NCBI GenBank assembly: GCA_015680685.1
Contig: MNCI01017705.1
Location: 55,457-119,456, forward strand
Reading direction: 5' to 3'
DNA: 64,000 nucleotides
Origin: Gnetum montanum
Lineage: Eukaryota > Streptophyta > Gnetopsida > Gnetales > Gnetaceae
Shown: piece by piece, positions 34,895-46,867 of the stretch
Layout of the letters: every line of letters starts with the position of its first letter
How positions within the stretch are numbered: the stretch's first letter is position 1
The notes under the pieces: generated by a model
Seen by the model: the letters and a program-made list of their open reading frames with translations, nothing else
Told to the model about the DNA's origin: nothing
Databases searched by the model: none
Position numbers and translations under genes: made by a program

Positions 34895-35190
34895 GGGATC
34901 ACCACAAATTGTGATTCCATGAAGGGTGATCCCATGGAGGGTGATCTCACAAATGGGAGTGCAAACGGTGTCTACATAAAAGGAAGAAAAGATACTGTCC
35001 CTTTAACTTCTAACCCTTCAAATTTTCTAATGACCGACCCTTTAACTTTTGTAATGATCAACCCTTCAACTTTTGTAATGGTTAACCCTTCAACTTCTAT
35101 AACAGTCAACCCTTCTACTTCTGTAATGGTCAACCCTTCAACTTCTAGTACAATGTAACAATAGAAAACCAAAAATAGAATTCAAGGATT
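34895..35190 (-). repeat. Partial second Copia LTR
   Basis: It matches the middle and U3-side of 33006-33489, including GGGAGTGCAAACGGTGTCTA and the 24-bp repeat array (35020-35155). It lacks the CTAACA end. It touches pol sequence directly, so gag has been lost by deletion or recombination. Confidence 0.7.
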
Positions 35191-35696
35191 TCTATATCAT
35201 TATTCAAGGAAAGCCATCAAAATGAAGACAAAAAATGACACGAACAAAATTATTAAAGATAAAGGATAATAACCTAGAGTCTTAATGGGATAAGCATTAT
35301 CTATAAAACTTGTTTTTTTGGTAGAATATGTTGATTTGATAATGGTTTCTAAGACCCTTGATATTGGTATTTTCAAACATTGTCATTTTTTATTAATTAT
35401 TTGAAAGTGAACTTCCTTTTTTAATACAACATCTCTTAAATTTTGAAGGGTTTTTTATTTTGTTGAATTGTTGAATCTTCCATTGATTTTTTAAAAAATT
35501 AAAAAGAATATTATCTCTTGAATTAGACCAATCAAGCATTTTGAGACCCTAGCTACAACTAGTGGTTTTCATAGAATTCAATATATGATTAAGGTAGATC
35601 GTAATTTGCTTAAGTAAGAAATTCTTTTGTGTGATAGTGTAATTGAGTATGTGTAGAAGGTTGTTTATTATAATCTTTGAAAGTCATGTTACTATT
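35191..35696. other. AT-rich spacer
   Basis: I see no gene or recognisable repeat. It lies between the Copia remnant and the worn LTR of element D. Confidence 0.4.
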
Positions 35697-36545
35697 GTCA
35701 TTAAGAGAGTCATATGTTTGATTTATGTTCTTTTATATTATAGAAAAATACTATGCAAGCACATTAGCACCCTTTGGACATCTAATGCTTTAGAAAATTA
35801 GGTCATGATATTGCTTGTCATTGTCTTCCCAATCACCACTTGTGTTAATTCAATTGATATGGTTAACTGCAATTGAGGCATAAGATGTTTATATTTTTGT
35901 TATTATTTTTTATCATTAAAAGAATTAAAATAGTAAAGTAAGTAAATTATTAAATGCTAACTAATTAATGAAAATTAAAGGTAATAAAAGTTATCCTAAA
36001 TGTAGAGTATATGTTCCTACTTTCTATACTCATCCAAGTGTTTACTATTGGGTGTACCAAGTATTCACTACTAGGATTGCCAAGCATTAGTATACTATGT
36101 TCAAAGTGGTCTTATTCATGTTGCTATAGAATAAAATGTTAAGTTCCTAAGTGCAAGAAAGTAAAGTGCATGTAAAGTAAAATGCTTGAAAGTAAACTAA
36201 ATACTAATCCAAGTGCTACAATGAAAGAAATAAATCTTGATTTTATTATCATCATGTAGAAGCATTCAAGTACATCTTGTAGTTGAATAAAATTCCATAT
36301 AGTTAATTCAATCCATGTTGCAGGTGCTCAAAGGAAAATTTGGCTAAGTCTTATAGAGATAAACTATAAGAGCTTTGCTACACTACTAATCAAATGGTAT
36401 CTAAATGTGGATGGTGTGTACATTTATATAGTCTTTAGACTACAGAGCATTGATGCATATGTGCCAAAACATCCAAGGATCCATCAATAGTTATGTGTTG
36501 ATGAGGATGTATCGATGCATCTACCTGCAATATGATACTTTAGCA
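35697..36545 (-). repeat. 3' LTR of element D (worn)
   Basis: It shows the LTR landmarks of the superfamily: CATTGTCTTCCCAATCACCA, the paired GGGTGTACCAAG motifs near 36050, an AATAAA-like signal near 36240, and a minus-strand TATA (CTATATAAATG, 36421-36431). U3 has GATGCATC/ATCGATGCAT palindromes (36440-36530) instead of GATATC. The left end is approximate. Confidence 0.65.
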
Positions 36546-36565
36546 TATCTCCATGACTAACTAAA
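36546..36565 (-). other. Polypurine tract (PPT2) of element D
   Basis: TTAGTTAGTCATGGAGATA on the minus strand abuts the LTR. One G is mutated compared with A and C. Confidence 0.6.
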
Positions 36566-36599
36566 AACTAGTTCTCAAGTCATAAAATTGGAATAGAGT

Positions 36600-39487
36600 T
36601 ATTTACAAAATTTAGGAAAGTATGGAAATCACAAAAAGACTTAACTCTGAGTACTACATTACAAAAGAATTTGTACAATATATAAAAAGAATTCTCAACT
36701 TATTATAGAATTAGTAGCCACTAGTTGGATGGTGATGGAGTGAGATGAAGTCTTCACACCATGCCTAGAGGTGTCCTATGGTGTAGAGGGTCCTTCATCA
36801 TGTATTGATCTTGCTAGTCATTAAGACTACTCTACTTCTATTACTGCTACCTCCAAGAATTTAGAAGCATTTAGGAATACCTTCATTTTCTCCTCCTTGT
36901 TTCATGGATCATAAATGGTCCAAGCAGCTTTTCCTAGACTAGCTAGTGCAAGTACATCCCATGGGTAGGGCATGGTTGAAAACACCTCCTTCACATTGAC
37001 AAACCAAGCTTCAAATTGTTTGTTTACATTTGATGTTGAATCTTTAGACAAGGCCCTCCAGTTCCTAGTAGTCATTCATCCTTTTGGCTAAGTTCTCAAC
37101 AACTAATCTTTGATCTATGAATTTACTCTTGAGAACTTCAAGCCTCATTTTAGCTATTTCCAACTTTTGTTTTATCTCTTTTTTGAGTTTAAACTCCACC
37201 TCATAGAGGAGGTAGGAGTTGATAACATACTTTTCCAATTTCAATCTTGGCCTCCCCAGAATCACCATTTCCAAGTTTTCATTCTAGAGATTGGTAGATT
37301 CTATGTATTCTTTCATCTCCTTAATTTGCATCTCCTTTAAGAAAATCTTAACTTGATTGTAGGTGCTAAGTCCATCGAAAATGGGTTGTTATACATCACC
37401 TCTTTGTTGGAGTTGTAGAAGGCTTCGTTTACCTTAGTATTTGTAGCATGATCTTTTTCTCATTAATTTCATTAAATGTTCAAACCTAGTCCTTGTAGTG
37501 ATTCTTCACTCTTTCATACTTCACAACATCATTCCTCTAGGCAATGATCTCATTGGTAGTCTTTTGATGAAGGGCATGCACTTCCTCCATTGAGAGATTT
37601 CTATTCTCTAGAGCCAAACTCATCATATTTTGGTTCACCTTAGTAGGTTTCTATGACTACTAATGAATTTATTCAAGAATTTGGTCCCTTTTTGCTTCAA
37701 CATTATGCAAGTGGTGATTTTCCTAGGTCAGCACAATATTCTCCTTGCAAACCAATTAAAGGTCATGGCTAGAACAATTCATCATTACTTTTGATAGTAA
37801 GGCATTAAAGATTACCTCCTCCTTTGCATTGTTGACGTGCTGAAGTCTACGTTAAAGCTATTTAAAAGCTTCATACCTTATAAGCTCAAGCCTAAGAATA
37901 AATGGATCGGACAAGCATGTGTGAATTTTTGCAACCTCAGCTACCAACCATCAATTGCTAATGGTGGCCTCCTTGAGTTATGCATTGGTAATGACTAACT
38001 TGCTCCTTATCTCAAGTAGCTCTGATTGGGTAGCTAAAATATCTTTCAAAAGATCAAAGACCTCAAGAATAAGTTGCTTAGCTTTACTAGTCATTCTAGC
38101 ACTTTCTTGTGCTAGGTTGCACTCGTCCCATTACTCCTAGTTCATACAAATACTTGGACATATACCATGGCAATATCATTAGGGATAGATGCAATAAGAA
38201 CACTTAGGACTTATCTAATTTGATCTCTCATCACCTCTGCTATAGTCTTCTAGTCCTTATGTGGCATGACTAAGACTATTTCTCCTTTATCCTTTTTGAG
38301 CATAATGAAGAAGGTTGTTGCATTTCTAGAGATTCTACGAAATGCTTGTCCTATAATGAACATAATGATTTCTCTAACATTGGGGTTGGCATGAACATGA
38401 GCCTCATATCTTCATGAGAAGAAGAGTAAGGCCATTTCATCTATTGACCATCTAATTGTGCTAACAATCTCATTTAGATGACTTATGGTTGAATGGTACA
38501 TAGAAGGTTCACCATCACATCTAGAGTCTTATTATTGTAATTGTTGTTCCCTAAGTTTCCTTAGGTGTTCAGAAACTGGTGGCATCTCAAGTGTCATCTC
38601 CAATGCTACAAGTGGTGGTGGAGGTGGTAATTCCTGCTCTTGAAGCTTGGTAGGTAGCTTATCCTTAATTATCTATTGCCATGATGTAGCAAGAGCTTTT
38701 TGAATCACATTATTAGCATACCAAGCTATGCCTCCTCTATTGCATAATTTTTTGATGAGGTAGGGAAAGAGGAGTGTCTTACTACCTCTCTTAGTTTTCT
38801 TAAAATACTTCTTGATTTCTAGGAAGATGAGTTGAGGAAGATTGACTTGGAATTTTTCACTTAGAACCTTGCATGCCTTAGTGAAGAAGGTAATCATCTT
38901 ACTTGACCTCATAATAGGATTAAGGTGATAGTCTACAATCTTAAAATAAGCCTACTTCACCTTGGTTAGGGCACCATAATCTTTACAATCCACTTCATAA
39001 CACTACTAAATTCATACTTTCTTCACCTCAAGATCTACTTTTGTTGAAATCTCTGCCATCTTCACCCCATTGTTTGGTCATTTGAGGATCTATGTAATAC
39101 CTTGAATTGAATAAGAAATGATAATATCTTTGATTTAATTATGTTATCATCTTGTCGGTTGTTCTAGGAGAGGTAGGTCTCACCCATGTGCCATTCTCCA
39201 TTGTGGAGAGAATGGATCATAATGGAGACCCTTGTAGGTGTGTTTTGATTTCTTCTTATGTTAACTTCAGAAAAGGCTTGAAGTTTACTCTTGAAGGATG
39301 CACCTATAAAATTGTTTGGTCCAAACCTTCTCTAGGTAGGCCTCAATGAGTGTGATCTTGAAATTAAATCATGGTATCAAGACCTCATCCTACTTGGATT
39401 ACTCTATTTCAACTATGGGAATCTAGTGAATAGATTCCACATTAGGCTCCTTGTGTAAGGGCCTAGTAGCATGAGTTCCCTTGGAAG
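36600..39487 (-). pseudogene. Accessory ORF2 of element D, main part (split by element E)
   Basis: This is a homologue of ORF2 in element C. Matching text includes HNGEWHMGETYLS (C has ESGAWYLGETYQF) near 39160-39200 and LLFPYLIKKLCNRGGIAWY near 38820-38700. A Lys/Glu/Leu-rich coiled-coil part follows (FKLKKEIKQKLEIAKMRLEV near 37190). Several frames and stops break it. The N-terminus continues at 55736-55655, on the other side of element E, whose target duplication is GGAAG. Its function is unknown, as for the C copy. Confidence 0.65.
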
Positions 39488-41633
39488 TGTAACACCCGAA
39501 AATTTTGGTGGCTGGAACACCAAGAGGTTATCAGGCATATAGCCTAACCTTGAGTCTGCAGGAGGGTCATGCTGGAGAAAATGGAAACGGGGTGCCCTAA
39601 ATGATCTGATCGATCAGACAGGGACTTACGTAGTGTCCAATAACCATTTGCGAACAGTAATTTTAGAATATAACATATAGAGGTTGGAATGAAAGAGAAC
39701 GTAGCACCCACAACAATAGAAGCATATCAACATATATAACTAGGACAATGAACATTAACAAATAATGATAATGCAACATATATGTTATAATGAAATGGAG
39801 TGAGAGTTTGAGTAAAGAAATGCACTGCCCCAAAATCAAGGGATTTGGCTTTTGATTGAATGATGAATGTGTACAACTGGTATGTGATGCTGGACACACA
39901 TAGCTGGGCAACAGAACGATATGGTCATAGCTCCTGGAATGCTACAGATGTGGTGCTAACAGGCATGAATGAGCTGATGCTTGTTGGGTTGAAAGCTGCT
40001 ACACTATGGGTAGGTGTCACACTTGAGTTCAAAAGTTGTTAAGAGATTTGAGAGGCTCTAATGTTGGGATTCACTGCTCATTAACCTTCTACTCACCAAT
40101 CTTCTACCAAAGCCTACTACCCAAAAGCCAACCCTTAGAATGTCATTTGTTGGGGTATTTATAAAGCCAAGAGTGGGAAGAATACATGGTTTGGATGTCA
40201 TGTGTCCTAGGCCCCATGTCGCATGAATGTGGATGTGCCATGCTGGTGTGCTATGCTTAAAATGTGGTACTACGCTAATGTGTTACACTGAATTGGGCAA
40301 GAATAGGAACAAAAAATTTGCCAAGCTATAACCATATTTCCCGGACCACATGTGCCAAAATCTGAGGAACTACCATGTTTTTACAAAAAAGGATTATATC
40401 AAATGCAAAGTGGAGCCTATGCTCTAGGACTACGTCTTCCCTCCTCTTCCGAGTAGGGCCATGCATAGGGACAACTTTTGGGGACTGACAAGGGGTGCAA
40501 GAATCAAAGAAAACTACTAATTTTTAGTAGTCAAGGAGATGTTGGAGGAGATGCTAGAGTAGAAATGCCAATCTACGCCAAGTTCTGGAAGTTCCAGAGA
40601 TGTCCTAAGGCTTCTTCTCAGGTGTTACACTATTTACACTATCCAGCATAGCAGTGTAGCATGAACATTGGCTTGCTACGCTAAGTAGATTAGCACAGTG
40701 TAGCATCCCCTGTTACATGAATTTTGTCAAAATAATTGAAAATACCATTCTGAGGTTGAGCAAGGCAAGCAACTTCAACAATTGGCAACCATTTTTTCCA
40801 TGTGTAAAGAGCCTAAGAAATCCCAATTTTATTTTTTAACACCTTTTATGCTAGATATCCTTGCTACGCTGTGTAGCGTAGCACTTGGTTATGCATGAAT
40901 TTTGAACTACCTGCCATGGGACCTTCGTCACGTTTTGGGGATGAAGTGGGATAGACAACCCTAGAGGTTGAAGAATGGTCAGATGCATTTTTCATGTCAA
41001 AACAAATTGAAGGAAGCTTTTGTTGTTGTCGGCACCTTGCTATGTTGTGCTATGCTGTGTAGCATAGCATAGTGTAGCATGGAAAGTAAGATGACTTTTC
41101 TAAAACTGCCATATTTTCTTCATGCCATGCTAATCATACTCCAAGGATGAAATAGGGCAGGCATCCTTAAAGACTGAATCATTGTCAAATGCACCTTCTA
41201 TGTCTAATCCAACACTTGGAAAAGTTTTAGTGCCTCCTAGCCTACTATGCTGCGTATCATAGTAGGTCCCACAGATAGAAAATTTTTCGAACTATTTAGT
41301 CCATCTTGAACACTTTTGACAGCTCCTAGCTTCGTTCTTGGGTAGACTAACAACCAAGTCATGTGTCAAGCTAAACAAGCTAGAGAGTGTAGCAAGCTTG
41401 ACAACCCAAGAGATAGAAAATTTTCTGAACTATACGGTCCATCCTCAGTGCCCCCATTTGTGCAAACTGGTCTTGTAACTAGGTGCTATGCTAACTATGT
41501 TGAAGAGCATAACAGACATGCCCAAACACAACTTTGTAGGTGTTACGACTTTCAGGATGTCAAGCCATTTGCATGGCCCAGTGTGACACCACACTTGGAG
41601 AATCATGAAGGCCCAAAAATTGATGGTGTTTCA
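39488..41633 (-). repeat. 3' LTR of element E
   Basis: This 2146-bp LTR starts (minus strand) TGAAACACC and ends GGTGTTACA. The TATA box is at 40156-40163. Upstream, U3 holds many GCTACGCT/AGCATAGC inverted motifs (40855-41075). It pairs along its whole length with 53480-55654. Confidence 0.92.
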
Positions 41634-43330
41634 CTAGCCCTTCTTTGTCAACGTCTGGAGGATTTACTGGATTTGCCAACATTGTTCGTCAGTGCTTGCT
41701 TAGATGATGCTTTGCTATGTTTGAGAGTGCTTGTAGAGTGACATAAGATAAAGGACAAGGGACGGTTTTGAGGAAATTGGATCAAGGAAAAAAGTGTAGG
41801 ATGTGACGCAATGAGAACTATTGTCATAGTGCGATCCCTCATCGGTGTGTATATGAGGGAATCAGCATGCATATGTGTCTTTTCCCTTTGTATTTCAACT
41901 CCTCATCAGAATGCTTAGAGCTAATCGATCCAAGGTTGAGATGGTTGCAAAGTGACAATCGTGCCATTTTGACTTCGGCATTTTTTTGGTGGAAATTGCA
42001 CACCCATATCCATTCGAGGGCAATCGTGTCATCATTGTAGGACAAGTGTTTCCTCCCAAGATGAGTTGTATTACATCTGTGTGGGGCTTTGACCAATCTA
42101 CATAGGCTTTCCATAGGATGAGTTGCATTATGTCCATCATGGGCTTGGTGGTTGAGCATGGGAAAGGGTTGCATGTGCATTGGGAAAGCTTGTGAAGAAG
42201 AAGTCAGAACTTATGGGGATAGGAAATAAAGGTTAGGTTAGCTAAAGGGATAGTAGGATTTTCACTCTCAAGTAGCTTGGCCGATCAAAGTGGGTACTTT
42301 GGAATAATGTAGTATCTTTCTTACGTGGTGAAACGCATTCTTGAACAACGCCATCTTGGCGTTTACCCTGCAAACACAACAAACAAAAAACCAGAAAAAG
42401 AAACCATCATGTGAAGTGAGGGCAAAGTCTTGTCTACTTCGGACACTGCCAGGGTGGCAAGTGTTATGTCTGACATGTGCAATGTTCGAAGCAGGAAGGC
42501 TAGTATAGGGTTCAACAATGGTAGGACAAAAAGCTTCAATGGACATGCAAGAAATGAGCACTAAAGAGGCTAGGAGCAATGGTGATGTAAGTGCTTAGGA
42601 ATCCTCACCAAAGGCAATAGCCAGGAAGTCCAACTGCAAGGTGAGAAGCCTAATAGCTGAATGCTTTTTTAGACTCTAATGATGGCGAGTGCTAGAGGAT
42701 GGTAGCATTGAGGCTGGGCCACTGTACTTTTGGAACTCCAGTAGGGGGTGCTAGCGGCAGGTGCTACAACCAAACTGATTGGCGATGATGGCAATAGCTC
42801 TGGAAGGTCAGGAAGATGCCAAGGACAGCGATGTTGTAGATGTCCCAGAGGGTTTCTTTTTTCTTTGTGGTGTGAACTTCATTCTGGGACTGCAACGTCC
42901 CATCCCAACTTGCCTAGGGGGATTGGTGACAGAGGATTGGAAATATGCTCGCTCGCTTGTTCGCAAGATCACATGTGTTAGATCAGAGATGTTACCTTGC
43001 GAACCCAATTTTAGGTCTTGGAAAACCGTCAAATGTGCTAGTTTAAGGTCCCAGTAGATAGTGGTCCTAGTTTAAGGTCCAAGCAAACCATGTTGTGCTA
43101 GTTTAAGGTCCCAACAGACCGTTGTGCTAATTTAACATTGTAGCAGATGAGGGATGGCCAGTTTAAGGTCATAGCGAACCATGCTATGGGTGTCAGTTTT
43201 GTGTCATGGCCCAAAGATATGTTGTGCCAGTTTAACATCATGGTGGACAATCTGTGCTAGTTTTACGTCATAGCAGATACTCTACTTACCATTCTTTATA
43301 TTTGATGCAATATTGCATGTTAGGTGTATT
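41634..43330 (-). other. 3' non-coding region of element E
   Basis: A weak PPT (AAAGAAGGGCTAG, minus strand) lies at 41634-41646. I find no coding frame I trust. A block of degenerate repeats built on GCTAGTTTAAGGTC lies at 43036-43280. Confidence 0.55.
43036..43280. repeat. Degenerate tandem repeats (GCTAGTTTAAGGTC units), block 1
   Basis: About seven units of 35-45 bp share TAGTTTAAGGTC or TAGTTTAACATC followed by a CAGCAGACC-like part. A sister block is at 49236-49500. Confidence 0.65.
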
Positions 43331-46300
43331 AGGGATTTAGGTACAAATGATTGACAAGATTTGGGAACTTGTTGCCATCTAAGTTAGCTAGTTTGAATGC
43401 TCCATTCTCATATGCCGTTGTGACCAAAAAAGGCCCTTCCTAGTTGGCTGAGAATTTGTTCATAGGCTCATAAATAGCCTTGAGGACTAGATTCCCCTTT
43501 TTGATTGAACGTTGGTGTAGATTGCAATAATGTTTCTATCATTGCTTGTCCTGATACCACTCAATGCAGTTAAGCATTTGGATGCGCTATTCCTCCATAG
43601 AGTTAAGATTGATGATTCTTGATTCATTATTTTGAGTCTCATACATAAAGTTCGAGAGAATCATTCATAACAATGGGACCTGCAATTCTAAAGATAACAC
43701 TGCTTCAGATCCATATACAAGACTGTATGTGGTCTTACCTATAGTTGTCCTGCATGTTGTGCGATAAGCCCAAAGTAGGTAGAGGAGTTGCTTGTGTGAT
43801 CGTCGTTTGCTACTGTTGAGCATCTTTTTCAAAAGGTTGATAATGGCTTTATTAGTGGCTTCTACTTGGCTGTTCGCTTGGGGATAATATGGCGAGGAGA
43901 AAGAATGTTTGATAACAAGGCTTTTACAAAAGGCTCTAGTTTCTATTCTATTGAATTGGGGCCTGTTGTCTATAACAATAGTCATGGGAAGGCCAAATTG
44001 CATCACTAAATTGTCCAAAATGAACTTGCAAATTTGTTGGGACGTGGTCTTTCTAAGAGGAATAGCTTCTACCCACTTTGTAAAGTACTTAATTGTATTA
44101 ATAATGAAACTATGCCCTAAAAAAGACTTAGGTGTAATGGGTCTTATGATGTCTAGTCCCTAACATTGGAAACACCATGTGATTTGTGTGGTATGCAATT
44201 TGGTAGGTGACACATGTATGAGGTTCTCATAACGTTGACATACATCACATGTCCTTACCTTAGCAATGCAATCACATTCCATGTAAGGCCAGTAGTAGCC
44301 TAGATGCCTAATTTTTGCTGCTATAGCTCTGGGAGTTATGTGCTCTCCACATAGTCCCTCATGGACTTGATCAACAAATTTTCATGCTTCATCCCCACCA
44401 ATTCAAGCTAGCAATATCCCATCATAAGAGCGTTTGCATAAAGCATTGTCTCCTACGAGAACATATTGCCATGCTCATTTTTGTACTCCATCCCTTTGGG
44501 CAGGTGTTAGGTTGTGTGGGGATTCACCATGTTGTAGGTATGTTTTAATGTTTTCATACCATTCTTGAGTGTGAGTCACACTTACAAATGCGATGTGTGC
44601 TGTGTAGATGATAAGGTCGTTGCATCTCACTATCGAAGTGAGCAAGGTAGCAAACATATGTGGTGGCATGCTTAGTGCTAATGTGGCTAGCACATATGCT
44701 ATAGTATTTTCATTGTGAGGTATATATTGGATTTCTAAGGTTACGAACTACTTTAGTAAGTATTTGGCCAAATCACAGTATGGTTGTAAATGTTGTGCCT
44801 TGCAGGTGTAGACCTCTGTAACTTGGTTAATGACTAATTGTGAATCACCTCGAATTACTAAGTTTTAAATTCCCAACTCCTGATCTGATAAAATGCCCCT
44901 AAGGAGACCCTCATATTCTACCATGTTGTTTGTGCAAAGAAATGTGAAGTGATATGTGAAAGGTCAAATTTCTTTGGAGGGAAATGTGAGAACAACAGCA
45001 ACACTACCACCTTGTGTAGTTGAGGCATCATCAAAATGTAGAATAGCTTCAAAATTTGTGGGTACTGGGCTTAGGCTACTAATGCGCACATCTAAAAATT
45101 CAGGTCCTATTATTGCTTAGTCATCAGTGGGTGAAGTCGCAAGTTGTGTGGCTATCACTTGGCCATTTGTAGAGGACTATGCTACATAATGTAGGTCAAA
45201 TTCGTTAGTTATAGCTTTCCACCAGGCTATCCTGCTACTTTCCTATATATTGGTTGTAATAGCCCTAAGTATGTTATTTTTGCAGATAATGTTTCCTTGG
45301 CTACGAAACAAATAATGTCTCCATTTTCTAAGCGTGAATACTAAAGAAAGACAATTTTTTTCTACATCATTGTATTTTGCTTCATAAGCTATCAGCGCAT
45401 GACTTAGGTAGTAGACAAGAATTTCAGAACCATCACCCCTCTTTTGGCAGAGCAAAGCAACAATAGACATGTCTAAAGTAGCAAGATAAATGTAAAAAGG
45501 CTTATCTCTCTATGGAGGGTAAACAGTGGAAAGATGAAGAAGCTCCTTCTTTAAGTTTTCAAAGGCTTCTTGACATTGGTTTGTCCATTCAAAGTTAACC
45601 CCTTTTTTAAATAAATGTTGCATTGGATGCAATTTATCTATTAGCCTTGCGATAAACCTTTGTATGAATTGTATCCTGCCTTGCAACCCATGCAATTCCT
45701 TAAGGTTTGTAGGTGGTGCTAAGTTAACAATGGCTTTGAATTTATCGAGATCTACACGTATCCCAGTTTCTGATACTACAAACTCTAACATGCATCTAGT
45801 TTTGACCCCAAAGACACATTTTTTAGGATTAAGGTGGAGGTCATGTATGCGACAACTTTAAAGGACCAAGTTTATGTCGTTTGCATGATAAGGATCTTTC
45901 TTAGATTTAACGGCTATATCATCCACATAATCATTTAGCTTTTTCAAAATATAGTCACTAAAAATGTAAGTCATTACCTACTGTTACGTTGCTCCAGTAT
46001 TTTTTAGTCTGAAGGGCATCGTCATGTAATAAAAGGTTCCCCAAGGGGTCATAAAAGTAGTCACTAGTTGATGTTCTGGATTTATGCAGATTTGATTGTA
46101 GCCTAAGAATCCATCCATGAAGGATAGTAAGGCATGACATGTTGTAGTATCAACAAGTTGGTCGATACTAGGCAATGGGAAATCATCCTTAATCATTGCC
46201 TTATTCAAATCCCGGAAGTCTATACAAATTCGTATACCCCTAGTTTTCTTGGAAACAACTATGATGTTTGATACCTAGTCCGAATAATCGACCACCCGGA

Positions 46301-46790
46301 TGAACCCAGATTGATAAAGTTTGGTGATTTTGTCACGTACAGCTAAGGTAATTTCTACTTTAATCTTGCAGGCTTTTTGTTTGACCACCTTAACACGTGA
46401 ATCTAGGATGATGTTGTGCTATATGATGTGTGGGTCTAAGCCTGGCATATCTCCATACGACCATGCAAACACTTTGGAATTATCATTGAGGACTTTAGAG
46501 ATCGTTTGTTGAACCTGTAGCTCTAAATAGAAAGCTGACCTTTAACGTTCTTGCCTTGCCTCTAGGTGTAGTCATAGGGATTTTGATAAGGGGGTCCTCA
46601 GTTACATTACTGACCTCTAAATCTAAGGCTTGGACCAGATGTTCAGGCTAGTCCAAGGATGTTTCAAAGGATGTTATGTTGGTGTCACAAGGGGATGGTT
46701 CAAAGTCTACCAGCTCTACACTCAAGCATCTCATAAATCTACCATAAGGTCCTGTTAGGATTAAGGGCAAATGAAGATCATCATGCGTAG
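43330..46790 (-). pseudogene. Pol of element E: RT, RNase H, second RNase H, integrase
   Basis: One frame runs without frameshift from at least 46208 to 43665, with stops. RT: RICIDFRDLNKAM, then FMDGFLGYNQI (usual F.D...GYNQI) and YVDD at 45918-45929. RT connection: WTNQCQEAFENLK. First RNase H: HALIAYEAKYNDVEKNCLSLVF near 45400. Second RNase H at about 45050-44730: FDDASTTQGG (Asp), NNMVEYEGLL (Glu), RGDSQLVINQV (Asp). Integrase: CDVCQRY zinc-binding half, LDIIRPI (first Asp), VIDNRPQF (second Asp) and NSQVEATNKAI (Glu) at about 44190-43840. A GPY/F-like EGPFLVTTAYENGAFKL lies near 43420. The catalytic residues look kept even though stops make it non-functional. It would copy element RNA into DNA and insert it. 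Confidence 0.88.
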
Positions 46791-46867
46791 CAATTTTAAG
46801 AAGCATCCTTGCAAAAATAAGCAAAACAAATAGACATCTAGTGATACCTGCTTAATATAGCAACATC

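Noticed and set aside
42748-43057. Plus-strand frames of 77 and 92 residues before repeat block 1
   Set aside because: Two overlapping frames, no recognisable motif, and a run into the GCTAGTTTAAGGTC repeats. I could not support a gene, although a remnant is possible.
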